Of a stretch of 28,112 nt of DNA, positions 14,852 to 22,643 are shown in pieces. The DNA is from an uncultured Lachnospiraceae bacterium (GTDB lineage: Bacteria > Bacillota > Clostridia > Lachnospirales > Lachnospiraceae): assembly GCA_905209865.1 (NCBI GenBank), contig CAJLUP010000012.1:1-28112 (forward strand), written 5' to 3'. Position numbers and translations under genes: made by a program. Numbering within the stretch: position 1 is the first letter of the stretch; every line of letters begins with the position of its first letter. The notes below the pieces were generated by a model that did no database searches, had not been told where the DNA came from, and saw nothing but the letters and a program-made list of their open reading frames with translations.

Positions 14852-16273
14852 TTATTTTTGCAGAAGTTCAACGATTTCCGGAAACTCCATTCCGTGGGAA
14901 GCTTTTACAAGTATAGTGTCGCCTTCTTTTAAAAGGTCTTTCGCTTCGCGAAGAAAATCAGCTTTTGTGTCAAAATAACAGATCTGAGTCGTAAAAGGTT
15001 CGGAAGATGACAGGGATTTTTCGGTATGCGTTTCGCCTGTGTGTTCTTTCATGTATTCCAGCGCTCCCTCTGCCGCCGACTTCATTAAACTGCCGATACA
15101 GATCAGAACATCAATCCCTTTTTGGACGGCGTGGATACCGACTTCGCGATGCATCTGTTTTTCGTTTTCCCCGAGCTCAAACATATCTCCGAGGATTGCG
15201 GTTTTGCGTGTGTCTGCAAAGGCAAGGACATCGAGAGAAGCCTTCATAGAAGCAGGGTTTGCATTATAACAATCGTCAATGATCGTAAAGTGAGGTGCAC
15301 GGATCAGATTGTTGCGTCCTGCGATCGGAACATTTGCTTCGATTCCTGCGCGGATCTCGCTGTCCGTCATGCCGAGTGCGTATCCGACCGCGGCTGCTGC
15401 GAGCGCGTTATATACCATATGAGCGCCCGGGATGTTGATATGTGCCGTAAAAGAAGATTTTGGTGTGAAAAACTGTGCGTCAGTTCCGTTTAAGCCTTTG
15501 CCGGAAACATTTCCTGCGTGGAAGCTGCAGCGATCGTCAAGTCCGAAGTATACAGGGGTAATTCCGTTTTCGGGAATATATCCGCGCAGTTTGTCATCGT
15601 CTCCGTTTAGGATGATCGTTCCGTTTTTATTCATATAAGCGAACATCTCTGTCTTTGCTTTCAGGATCCCGTCTCTGGAGCCTAAATTTTCCAGATGAGC
15701 AACGCCGATATTTGTAAGGACACAGACATCCGGGCGTGCGACTTTTGCAAGGCGTGTCATCTCACCGAAGCCGCTGATCCCCATTTCGAGAACTGCGATC
15801 TCATGTTCCTCACGGAGGTTGAAAACAGTGAGAGGAAGTCCGATCTCGTTATTAAAGTTTCCTTCTGTTTTCAGAACCGAATATTTTTGTGAGAGAACGG
15901 ATGCGATCATCTCTTTTGTACTTGTTTTACCGACACTGCCCGAAATGCCTACAACCTTGATGTCGAGGGAACGGCGGTAATGTTCGGCGATGTCTTTTAA
16001 AGCCTGTTCGCATGACGCTACTTTAATATAGGAATAGGGAACGTCTCCGAGATCTTCCTCGGAAACAGCGCAGAGCGCTCCTTGTTCCATTACTTTAGGG
16101 ATAAATGTATGTCCGTCAACGCGGGCTCCGCGGATCGCGATGAACAGACTGTCTTTTTCTGCTTTCCGGCTGTCGATGACGACGCTTTTTACTTCGCGGG
16201 AAAGAGATTCGGATTCGCCGTAGTATGTACCGCCGCAGGCTGCGGCAATTTCCTGTAATGACATATGTTTCAT
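14852..16273 (-). CDS. murF: UDP-N-acetylmuramoyl-tripeptide--D-alanyl-D-alanine ligase
   Basis: 473 residues. ATP-dependent cytoplasmic enzyme that adds D-Ala-D-Ala to the UDP-MurNAc-tripeptide, completing the peptidoglycan precursor. Three Mur-ligase domains are visible: the N-terminal UDP-binding domain with VVIDSRKAEKDSLFIAIRGARVDGH, the ATP domain with the P-loop GISGSVGKTSTKEM (about residues 110-122) and NFNNEIGLP, and the C-terminal domain with IIDDCYNANPASMKASL and ILGDMFELGE. A polar stretch of some 20 residues (around 415-435, Thr/Ser/Glu-rich) before the last strand lengthens the protein slightly. ATG 16273 has AGGAG six bases upstream. It follows ddl, whose product is its substrate. 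Confidence 0.96.
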   Translation of the reverse strand: MKHMSLQEIAAACGGTYYGESESLSREVKSVVIDSRKAEKDSLFIAIRGARVDGHTFIPKVMEQGALCAVSEEDLGDVPYSYIKVASCEQALKDIAEHYRRSLDIKVVGISGSVGKTSTKEMIASVLSQKYSVLKTEGNFNNEIGLPLTVFNLREEHEIAVLEMGISGFGEMTRLAKVARPDVCVLTNIGVAHLENLGSRDGILKAKTEMFAYMNKNGTIILNGDDDKLRGYIPENGITPVYFGLDDRCSFHAGNVSGKGLNGTDAQFFTPKSSFTAHINIPGAHMVYNALAAAAVGYALGMTDSEIRAGIEANVPIAGRNNLIRAPHFTIIDDCYNANPASMKASLDVLAFADTRKTAILGDMFELGENEKQMHREVGIHAVQKGIDVLICIGSLMKSAAEGALEYMKEHTGETHTEKSLSSSEPFTTQICYFDTKADFLREAKDLLKEGDTILVKASHGMEFPEIVELLQK

Positions 16274-16369
16274 AAGATAGCTCCTGCCTTTCTTAACAAC
16301 ATCTTTCTGATGATTTATTGAAACAGAATGTTTTTCTAAGAGTTACAACACGATGTTTCGGATCAAATA

Positions 16370-17422
16370 TTAATAGCGCGCTTCTAATGATTTTTTGATG
16401 ATCAATTCGCACAGATCGCCGTATTCAATTCCTGCCGCTTTCGCTTCTTTCGGAAGCAGACTGGCAGCGGTCATGCCCGGAAGTGTGTTCATTTCCAGAC
16501 AGTAAAGATTTCCTTTTTCATCGAGAAGAAAATCAGCCCGGCTGTATACGTTGAGTTTCAGCGCGCGAAATGCCTTTACAGTAAGTTCCATCATCCGTGA
16601 AGCTGTTTTTGCAGGAATATCCGCAGGACATACTTCTAAAGTTGCGTCAGCCTGATATTTATTTGCGTAGTCGAAAAAGCCTGTCTTCGGGATGATCTCG
16701 ATCGGAGGAAGCGCCTCGTTGTCGATCACGCCGCATGCGAATTCGCGGCCTTTGATATATTCTTCCACAACGACTTCGTCTTCATAGAAAAAGGATTTTT
16801 CCAAAGCTTCTGCGTATTCTTCTTCTGTGCTGACGATGTATACTCCGATGCTGGAACCGCCGGAACATGGCTTTACAACGACAGGAAGGGAAAGACCTGT
16901 TGAAGCAAGGGAATGGTCTTTTGCTTTTTTGTGAAGGGTAACGCCTGCCGGTGTGTCGATGCCAGCCTGAAGAAAGACTTGTTTTGTCAGCCCTTTGTCC
17001 ATAGCGACTGCACATCCGAGAGAATCGGGACCTGTGTAGCGGATGCCGAGCAGATCAAAGGTAGCCTGCAGTTTTCCGTTTTCTCCTTCACCGCCGTGCA
17101 GTCCGAGAAATGTGATATCTGCCAGACGGCATAATTCGATGACGTTCGGTCCTAAGAAACAGTCGGACTGATCAGGGCGGGATGCTTTGACAGCGGCAAG
17201 GTCTGGTTCTTTGGCGCTGATATTTTTTGCAATTTCAAGACCATGTCCCGGAAGGGTAAATACGTCTTCCAAATGTTCGGGAGCGTGTTCCAGTCCTAAG
17301 AATACGTCGAGAAGAAATGCGTCATGCCCTTTTTCGATTAATGTGCGGCAGATGCCGGCAGCGGAAGCAAGAGAAACGTCTCTTTCGGTGCTTAGTCCTC
17401 CGGCGAGTACGATGATTTTCAT
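16370..17422 (-). CDS. ddl: D-alanine--D-alanine ligase
   Basis: 350 residues. Joins two D-alanines using ATP to give the terminal dipeptide of peptidoglycan. ATP-grasp fold with LAGGLSTERDVSLASA at the N-terminus, LGLHGGEGENGKLQATFDLLGI, VVKPCSGGSSIGV (ATP-grasp loop), EEYIKGREFACGV, the omega-loop FDYANKYQADAT, and the C-terminal RADFLLDEKGNLYCLEMNTLPGMTAASLLP. The omega loop keeps the K-Y pair of D-Ala-D-Ala ligases, so a D-Ala-D-Lac (VanA-type) activity is not indicated. An extra 20-30 residues near positions 60-95 lengthen the N-terminal domain. ATG 17422 has GGAG eleven bases upstream. First gene of the ddl-murF-HAD unit; TATAAT lies at 17465-17470 on the minus strand. Confidence 0.95.
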   Translation of the reverse strand: MKIIVLAGGLSTERDVSLASAAGICRTLIEKGHDAFLLDVFLGLEHAPEHLEDVFTLPGHGLEIAKNISAKEPDLAAVKASRPDQSDCFLGPNVIELCRLADITFLGLHGGEGENGKLQATFDLLGIRYTGPDSLGCAVAMDKGLTKQVFLQAGIDTPAGVTLHKKAKDHSLASTGLSLPVVVKPCSGGSSIGVYIVSTEEEYAEALEKSFFYEDEVVVEEYIKGREFACGVIDNEALPPIEIIPKTGFFDYANKYQADATLEVCPADIPAKTASRMMELTVKAFRALKLNVYSRADFLLDEKGNLYCLEMNTLPGMTAASLLPKEAKAAGIEYGDLCELIIKKSLEARY

Positions 17423-17515
17423 AATTGTTTATACTCCTTTAATTCCAGATATTCGATTTGTTTCATTATAGTACGGAACATTCATATTAAGTATTGATCT
17501 GAGATAAATATGTTC

Positions 17516-18964
17516 CTATCGGTTTACGTTATTCAACAGTTCGGTTTTTGTATCGTAAAGCTTCTGTGAAAGGTCTACATATACTTTATGCGGGTTGAAG
17601 AGTCGTTTGGTTTCATCCCACAGCGTGTTCTTCTCTTGTGCGCAGAAAGCGGCGATCTCTTTTACAGAAGGGGAAGTGTATTTGCATTCCCCGCGGATAA
17701 AGATCGGTTTCAAAATTTCTTTCATTGTATATGTGCCGCCTTCAAGCCGTGTTTTTTTCCATGTGGAATTCGGATCGAAAAGAAGCAGATCTTCGGACGT
17801 ATCGTAAGTTTCGTCCGCGAAACAGATCAGATCGGCGCGGATCTTTCCTGTTTCTTTCTCATAAATGCGGTAGATTGTTTTGTTTCCAGGATTTGTGATC
17901 TTTTCGATATTTTCGGAAATCTTGATCTTCGGAACAAATGCTCCGTCTTTGTTCTGGATGGCGGCAAGCTTGTAAACGCCTCCGAACGACGGGCAGTCTT
18001 TCGATGTGATCAGATTCGTGCCGACACCCCAGGAAGTGATAGCCGCTCCCTGAATTTTCAGGTCGTTGATCAAAAATTCATCCAGATCATTAGACGCGGC
18101 GATAACTGCGTCAGGGAATCCGGCTTCATCAAGCATTTTCCGTGCCTTTTTGGAAAGGTAGGCAAGGTCGCCGGAATCAAGACGGATACCGTAACTTTTC
18201 GGGTGAATTCCTGCATCTTTCATTTCCTGAAATACGCGGATCGCATTCGGAACGCCTGACTTCAATGTATCGTATGTATCTACGAGAAGTGTGCAGGCGT
18301 CAGGATACAGTCTGGCGTATTCTTTAAACGCTGTATATTCGTCCGGGAAGCTCATGATCCAGCTGTGGGCATGTGTCCCGAGAACCGGAACGTCAAACAT
18401 TTTTCCCGCAAGGACATTGGACGTTCCGACACATCCTCCGATCATGGCGGCTCTTGCGCCATAAAGTCCTGCGTCAGGTCCTTGCGCGCGGCGCAGTCCG
18501 AACTCCATCACGCCGTTTCCCTGTGCCGCATGGACGACGCGGGAAGCTTTTGTTGCGATCAGAGACTGGTGATTGATGATGTTTAAGATCGCGGTTTCCA
18601 CCAACTGCGCTTCCATGATCGGGGCGATCACTTTCACAAGCGGTTCCCGCGGAAAGATGACGCTGCCTTCGGGAATGGCGTAAATATCGCCGCTGAAGTG
18701 AAATCCGCTTAAATAGTGCAGGAAGTCTTCGCTGAACAGTCCGAGTCCCCGCAGATAATCTACGTCTTCATAAGAAAAATTCAAGTTTTTAATATATTCG
18801 ATCACCTGCTCTAAACCGGCCATGACAGAGTATCCGCCTTTGTTTGGGTTTTCGCGGAAAAATACGTCGAAAATGACCGTTTCGTTTGCCTGTGATTCAA
18901 AATATCCCTGCATCATTGTCAGTTCGTAAAGATCTGTCAGCAGGGTGAGATTTTGTGCACTCAT
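17516..18964 (-). CDS. pncB: Nicotinate phosphoribosyltransferase
   Basis: 482 residues. Converts nicotinate and PRPP, with ATP hydrolysis, to nicotinate mononucleotide in the NAD salvage (Preiss-Handler) pathway. The N-terminus LLTDLYELTMMQGYF is the family hallmark. The central barrel has MEFGLRRAQGPDAG, GGCVGTSNVLAGK, VLGTHAHSWIMSF and IRLDSGDLAYLSK with phosphate and PRPP-binding residues, then ITSWGVGTNLITS. The 480-residue length matches the longer bacterial NAPRTase subtype. ATG 18964 has AGAGGG about eight bases upstream. It has its own promoter and a structured leader (see 18995-19067). Next on the strand is ddl, 93 bases away, with its own -10, so it is probably separate. Confidence 0.95.
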   Translation of the reverse strand: MSAQNLTLLTDLYELTMMQGYFESQANETVIFDVFFRENPNKGGYSVMAGLEQVIEYIKNLNFSYEDVDYLRGLGLFSEDFLHYLSGFHFSGDIYAIPEGSVIFPREPLVKVIAPIMEAQLVETAILNIINHQSLIATKASRVVHAAQGNGVMEFGLRRAQGPDAGLYGARAAMIGGCVGTSNVLAGKMFDVPVLGTHAHSWIMSFPDEYTAFKEYARLYPDACTLLVDTYDTLKSGVPNAIRVFQEMKDAGIHPKSYGIRLDSGDLAYLSKKARKMLDEAGFPDAVIAASNDLDEFLINDLKIQGAAITSWGVGTNLITSKDCPSFGGVYKLAAIQNKDGAFVPKIKISENIEKITNPGNKTIYRIYEKETGKIRADLICFADETYDTSEDLLLFDPNSTWKKTRLEGGTYTMKEILKPIFIRGECKYTSPSVKEIAAFCAQEKNTLWDETKRLFNPHKVYVDLSQKLYDTKTELLNNVNR

Positions 18965-18994
18965 GGTTATTCCCTCTTTTCATTGCCATGCATA

Positions 18995-19067
18995 AGACGA
19001 AACGATACAGCTTCGTCTGTATGTAAATTTGCAAAGGAAGCGAAAGCGGTTTCCTGCCGCGGCTTCC
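18995..19067 (-). promoter_or_regulatory. Structured leader RNA of pncB (two hairpins)
   Basis: Reading the minus strand, a nested stem GGAAGC/GCTTCC with inner GCGG/CCGC (19036-19067) is followed by AGACGAA/TTCGTCT (18995-19018) around a ten-base loop. The second ends just before the ribosome binding site. There is no T run, so a translational effect is more likely than termination. No known NAD-related riboswitch was recognised. Confidence 0.35.
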
Positions 19068-19081
19068 GTCTGCCAACGCTC

Positions 19082-19110
19082 ATTATATCACAAGAAAAGA
19101 TAGGTGTATA
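19082..19110 (-). promoter_or_regulatory. Promoter of pncB
   Basis: On the minus strand TATACA (four of six to -35 consensus), 17 bases, TATAAT; about 110 bases upstream of the ATG. Confidence 0.55.
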
Positions 19111-19124
19111 GGGTTTGATAGGGT

Positions 19125-19153
19125 TTGCCGGACTGAATCAGTCAGTCCGGCAA
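19125..19153. terminator. Strong hairpin downstream of hydG
   Basis: TTGCCGGACTGA and its perfect complement form a 12-pair stem with a five-base loop about 100 bases after the hydG stop. On the minus strand, the direction of hydG, no T run follows. On the plus strand GGATTGTTTTT follows. It probably marks the end of the hyd transcript, but the orientation is unusual. Confidence 0.55.
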
Positions 19154-19251
19154 GGATTGTTTTTAAAAAGTTTTTAAAATTAGATTTGTAAGAATTTTGT
19201 CAGAAAATAAGTCTGGTTAGTGAATATAGAAGGCGCTTATTGTTCGCTGTA

Positions 19252-20673
19252 TTAAAAACGGAAATCTCTTCGGTTATCCTGTTCGATCAGTTTCAGGTTT
19301 TCTAAAACGACAGCGCGCGCTTTTTCATTCGGAACATTGAGAACCTCTCTGTCGATCAGCTTATCGCCGATCGCTTTTGTTTCAGGAGAAGCGTAATCCA
19401 TCAAATATTCCTTCAGTGTCATGAGAGCGTTCGGATGACAGCAGTTTTGGATCTGCCCGCTTTTACAAAGAGACATGAAACGGTCGCCGGTTCTTCCTTC
19501 GCGGTAACATGCGGTGCAGAAGCTTGGGATGTAATCCATTTCCATAAGCCAGCGGACAACTTCGTCGAGCGTGCGGGTGTCGCTGACGTCAAACTGCTCG
19601 GATTTGGCATCTTCCGGCTCCGGTTCGCAGTAGCCGCCGACGCTTGTCCGTGATCCGCCGCTGATCTGGGAGATTCCAAGATGCAGGACACGCTCTCTTG
19701 TTTTTTGGTTTTCGCGGGTGGAGATGATCATTCCTGTATATGGAACGGCGATTCGGATGCAGGCAACGATTTTGGCAAAAGTATCATCGTCGATTCCGTT
19801 GTCAAACTGATCGGGATCGATGTCATCGGCATGTTTCAGACGAGGAACGCTGATCGTGTGCGGCCCGACTCCGAACGCCGCTTCCAGATGCTCGGCATGC
19901 ATGAGAAGCCCGGCAAATTCATAGCGGTATTTGTCCAGTCCGAAGAGAACACCCAGACCGACGTCGTCTATGCCGCCTTCCATGGCGCGATCCATCGCTT
20001 CGGTGTGATAGTTGTAGTCGTGTTTTGGTCCGGTCGGATGCAGTTCAAGATAGCTTTCTTTATGGTATGTTTCCTGAAACAAGATGTACGTTCCGATGCC
20101 GGCTTCTTTGAGCAGGCGGTAATTATCGACTGTCGTAGCCGCAATATTAATATTGACGCGGCGGATCGCGCCGTTTTTATGTTTGATGCTGTAAATTGTT
20201 TTGATGGATTCTAAGTAATAGTCCATTGTATTGCGGACAGGATCTTCTCCTGCTTCTAAAGCGAGCCGTTTATGTCCCATGTCCTGAAGTGCGATGACTT
20301 CTTTTCGGATCTCTTCCTGAGAGAGCTGCTTCCTCATAATATGTTTGTTTTTTGCATGGTACGGGCAGTAAGTACAGCCGTTGACGCAATAATTTGACAG
20401 ATAGAGAGGAGCAAACATTACGATTCTGTTTCCGTAGAAATCTTTTTTGATCTGCTCTGCAAGCTTATAGATCTCCTTGTTTTTTTCTTCGTCCGAACAG
20501 GCGAGAAGAACCGATGCTTCCCGATGTGTCAGCCCTTTTCGCTTTTTTGCTTTTTCAATGATCGCGTCGATCAGTTCCATGTTATCTTTATTCTCGTCCG
20601 CATAGGCGAGCGTTTCGAGAATTTCTTCATGGTTGATAAAATCATCTGCATGTTTTGAATTTACATCGTACAT
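19252..20673 (-). CDS. hydG: [FeFe]-hydrogenase maturation radical SAM enzyme HydG (tyrosine lyase)
   Basis: 473 residues. Cleaves tyrosine to release CO and cyanide for the H-cluster of [FeFe]-hydrogenase, giving p-cresol. The radical SAM cluster motif is C-x3-C-x2-C at about residues 96-103 (NYCVNGCTYCPYH). The C-terminal auxiliary cluster motif C-x2-C-x22-C is complete (FCTACYREG ... NCCHPNA). Other family blocks are LALEAGEDPVRN, NIAATTVDNYRLLKEAGIGTYILFQETYH and GVGPHTISVPRL. The length matches HydG and not ThiH, which is shorter and lacks the C-terminal cluster motif. ATG 20673 has AAGGAG nine bases upstream. It follows hydE by 70 bases, the last gene of the TM1266-hydE-hydG unit. HydF is not in this window. 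Confidence 0.97.
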   Translation of the reverse strand: MYDVNSKHADDFINHEEILETLAYADENKDNMELIDAIIEKAKKRKGLTHREASVLLACSDEEKNKEIYKLAEQIKKDFYGNRIVMFAPLYLSNYCVNGCTYCPYHAKNKHIMRKQLSQEEIRKEVIALQDMGHKRLALEAGEDPVRNTMDYYLESIKTIYSIKHKNGAIRRVNINIAATTVDNYRLLKEAGIGTYILFQETYHKESYLELHPTGPKHDYNYHTEAMDRAMEGGIDDVGLGVLFGLDKYRYEFAGLLMHAEHLEAAFGVGPHTISVPRLKHADDIDPDQFDNGIDDDTFAKIVACIRIAVPYTGMIISTRENQKTRERVLHLGISQISGGSRTSVGGYCEPEPEDAKSEQFDVSDTRTLDEVVRWLMEMDYIPSFCTACYREGRTGDRFMSLCKSGQIQNCCHPNALMTLKEYLMDYASPETKAIGDKLIDREVLNVPNEKARAVVLENLKLIEQDNRRDFRF

Positions 20674-20743
20674 AATTCAGTCTCCTTTATTGTTTATTTT
20701 GTCAGATTTTTCATCTTGTAATATATTTTAGGTTAACGCGTTT

Positions 20744-21802
20744 TTATACGTTCAGAGAATCTCCTCTGGAAACTTGGATCTCATATCCGATCTTCTGCAT
20801 TCTCTGCGTTAAAGAACGAAGGCTTTCGGCGGCTTCGTCACCGGTGCAGAGCTTATTGTCGTAAAGCAGATATTTTTCTCTTACCTGCGGCGGAGAAAGG
20901 TTCGGCATGATCACGTTTGCTCCGGCAAGGATTCCTTTTTCACGTCCGTCGGAATCAACTGTGCCAAGAGCAGTTGTGGCGGGGAGAAGGACTTTCGGCA
21001 GAAGCAGACGGATCAGTCCGAGCAGAAACAGCGTCAAGTCGGCGCTTCCAGCTTTTTGGTCTGCAAATGGGGTATCATGATGAGGGATGAAAGGGCCGAT
21101 CCCGACCATTTGCGGATTGAGTTCTTTTAAAAACAGCATATCGTCCGCCAGATTTTCAAAAGTCTGATAAGGCGATCCGACCATAAATCCGGTGCCGACC
21201 TGATAGCCGATCTCTTTCAGATCCCAAAGACATTGTTTCCTTTGGGCGGCGCTTAAGCCGGATGGATGAAGCTTTCTGTAATGCGTGTCATCATATGTTT
21301 CGTGCCTGAGAAGGAATCGGTTCGCTCCGGCATCATAAAGCTGTCTATAGCTTTCATAAGAACGTTCTCCGACTGAGAGTGTAATCGCGCAGTCATTCCA
21401 CCGCATTCGTATAGAAGAAACAAGATCGGTCAGCCGATCGTCTGTGAAAGAGCCGTCTTCGCCTCCCTGCAGAACGAACGTCCGAAAGCCGAGAGAATAT
21501 CCCAGTTCACAGCAGGAGAGGATCTGTTCTTTTGTCAGGCGGTAACGCTCGGCATTTTTGTTACTTTTTCGGATTCCGCAGTAGAAGCAGTCGTTTTTAC
21601 AATAATTTGTAAATTCGATCAGTCCGCGAATGTATACGTCGCGCCCGTAATGACGGATGCGGACTTTCTGCGCCCGTTCAAATAAATAATCTGCATCGTC
21701 AGCTGTTCTGTCCCGGATGAGGCAGATCCATTCGTCTCTGGAAAGAGCATGGGTTTCATCCAACTTGTCGATCAGTTGTTTTGTATCGTTTTTTTTGGTC
21801 AT
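20744..21802 (-). CDS. hydE: [FeFe]-hydrogenase maturation radical SAM enzyme HydE
   Basis: 352 residues. Radical SAM maturase contributing to the dithiomethylamine bridge of the H-cluster. The cluster motif C-x3-C-x2-C is in FTNYCKNDCFYCGIR. Family blocks include TFVLQGGEDGSFTDDRL, LSVGERSYESYRQLYDAGANRFLLRHET, VGTGFMVGSPYQT and the C-terminal GANVIMPNLSP. It resembles BioB in general layout, but the neighbours and these blocks identify HydE. Two ATGs are close together: the second (21802) is eight bases from GAGG, while the first (21808) is only two bases away, so I chose the second. It lies between the TM1266-family gene and hydG on the same strand. Confidence 0.96.
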   Translation of the reverse strand: MTKKNDTKQLIDKLDETHALSRDEWICLIRDRTADDADYLFERAQKVRIRHYGRDVYIRGLIEFTNYCKNDCFYCGIRKSNKNAERYRLTKEQILSCCELGYSLGFRTFVLQGGEDGSFTDDRLTDLVSSIRMRWNDCAITLSVGERSYESYRQLYDAGANRFLLRHETYDDTHYRKLHPSGLSAAQRKQCLWDLKEIGYQVGTGFMVGSPYQTFENLADDMLFLKELNPQMVGIGPFIPHHDTPFADQKAGSADLTLFLLGLIRLLLPKVLLPATTALGTVDSDGREKGILAGANVIMPNLSPPQVREKYLLYDNKLCTGDEAAESLRSLTQRMQKIGYEIQVSRGDSLNV

Positions 21803-21825
21803 AGTCATGTCCTCTTACAAATAAG

Positions 21826-22074
21826 TTACGTTGCTTTGCCGTAGATCGTCTTCGTGCTGACGCCGGGAAGCATTCCGAGTTTGCCGGAAAGGGCGCTGAT
21901 AATATTGTTCGGGGCGTCTATGGCGATACTGATGATGTGAATTCCTTTTTCTTTGTACGGCAGTCCCATTCTTCCGATTACATATTCCCCGTAGTCGCTT
22001 AAAAGATGATTTAGTTCATCGACGGATTCGCGGGTTTCGAGAATGACGCCGATAAGGGCGATTCGAGTGTCCAT
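21826..22074 (-). CDS. TM1266-family iron-only hydrogenase system putative regulator
   Basis: 82 residues. Small ferredoxin-fold (ACT/NikR-C-like) protein usually found beside hydE, hydF and hydG and annotated as a putative regulator; its ligand is not established. The sequence fits the family: MDTRIALIGVILETRESVDE at the start, YGEYVIGRMGLPYKEKGIHIISIAIDAP in the middle, and LPGVSTKTIYGK at the end. Start at ATG 22074, with AGGAGA nine bases upstream; the reading frame stays open further upstream (to 22266), but that part overlaps the leader terminator. First gene of the hydrogenase maturation operon, 24 bases ahead of hydE. Confidence 0.92.
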   Translation of the reverse strand: MDTRIALIGVILETRESVDELNHLLSDYGEYVIGRMGLPYKEKGIHIISIAIDAPNNIISALSGKLGMLPGVSTKTIYGKAT

Positions 22075-22353
22075 AGTTTGTCTCCTTATTGAAAATGTTT
22101 GTGTTAAAACATACGGTGTAAATATGCGGATATACGCAGAATCATCGGAAGTGCCAAAAGGTACATTCCGGGATTGCAAGCGATCGTCAAGGTTTCGGGC
22201 AATCCCGGACTTTGACTCGTCACTATTGCAAAAAAACGCGCCTGAAAAAGGCGCGCGGATATGCAAAGAAAGAGGGAACTGCCCTCTGATATTCCGTATA
22301 TGCGCCTTTTTGCTCAGGGGTGTAATTCCTTTGCAGTCAGAACGTATGTCTTG
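22075..22353 (-). promoter_or_regulatory. Long leader of the hydrogenase-maturation operon
   Basis: About 280 bases separate the predicted start site from the first gene. In transcript order the leader holds a closed domain (P1 TGCAAAGGAA with TTTCTTTGCA, outermost bases 22335 and 22262), an internal GAGGG/CCCTC hairpin, an intrinsic terminator (22230-22255) and, past the terminator, a perfect ten-pair stem CCGGGATTGC/GCAATCCCGG (22168-22208). The segment AAAAAGGCGC inside the domain can pair with GCGCCTTTTT of the terminator. This is the arrangement of a riboswitch or protein-responsive attenuator. It fits no class that I know. Confidence 0.6.
22230..22255 (-). terminator. Intrinsic terminator / attenuator in the hyd leader
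   Basis: On the minus strand CGCGCCT, loop TTTTC, AGGCGCG, then seven T. It is a complete Rho-independent terminator about 100 bases into the leader and 155 bases before the first gene. Its 5' arm and loop, GCGCCTTTTT, are perfectly complementary to AAAAAGGCGC upstream (22302-22311). Confidence 0.85.
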
Positions 22354-22359
22354 TGTTTG

Positions 22360-22382
22360 AGTATAGCATAAAGATGGAAAAA
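22360..22382 (-). promoter_or_regulatory. Promoter of the hydrogenase-maturation operon
   Basis: On the minus strand an extended -10 TGCTATACT (hexamer 22360-22365). The -35 place 17 bases upstream (GTGTCA) is weak, which fits an extended -10 promoter or one needing an activator. Divergent from the promoter at 22439. Confidence 0.6.
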
Positions 22383-22438
22383 TGACACGAAAAATTTGGA
22401 GATTCCCATATTTTTTTTATATATTATGTATAAGGTGT

Positions 22439-22467
22439 TTGTGCGTTTTTAGTGCGGTTTCTATAAT
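22439..22467 (+). promoter_or_regulatory. Promoter of the small-peptide operon
   Basis: TTGTGC, 17 bases, TATAAT. It is back-to-back with the hyd operon promoter: the two -10 elements are about 100 bases apart. The leader before the first small gene is about 65 bases. Confidence 0.65.
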
Positions 22468-22537
22468 ATGATTTTTGCGTTTTCTGTGATATTATAAAGT
22501 TAAAAAGTGTGTTAAGGAACGGATTAAGGAGAAAATA

Positions 22538-22642
22538 TTGAAAAAAGTCCGACTGTTTTTAACATTAACACTTATTATTGTGTTAGCTGTTCCAACTGTG
22601 GTTCGAGCAGAAGATTATCAAAAGATCGAACGAGGAGGATAA
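22538..22642 (+). CDS. Small secreted or membrane-anchored peptide (34 residues)
   Basis: Begins with TTG, nine bases after AAGGAG, and ends with TAA. The peptide starts MKKVRLFLTLTLIIVLAVPT, a typical signal sequence with a basic end and hydrophobic core, followed by VVRA, a plausible signal-peptidase site, then EDYQKIERGG. Cleavage would leave a ten-residue charged peptide. I do not recognise a family. The ribosome binding site of the next gene (GAGGAGG) lies within its last codons, so the two are translationally coupled. A signal peptide, ribosome binding site and promoter together argue that this is a real gene despite its size. Function unknown; an extracellular signalling peptide or a membrane-acting peptide are guesses. 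Confidence 0.6.
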   Translation: MKKVRLFLTLTLIIVLAVPTVVRAEDYQKIERGG

Positions 22643-22643
22643 A

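Noticed and set aside
22184..22226. Hammerhead-like strings UGACGAG and CGAAAC in the hyd leader
   Set aside because: The invariant C before UGANGA is G, and the intervening sequence does not form a stem II starting at the right base, so the fold fails.
22075..22266. N-terminal extension of the TM1266-family gene
   Set aside because: The open frame upstream runs through the leader terminator. The ATG at 22074 has the correct ribosome binding site, and the family protein is about 80 residues.
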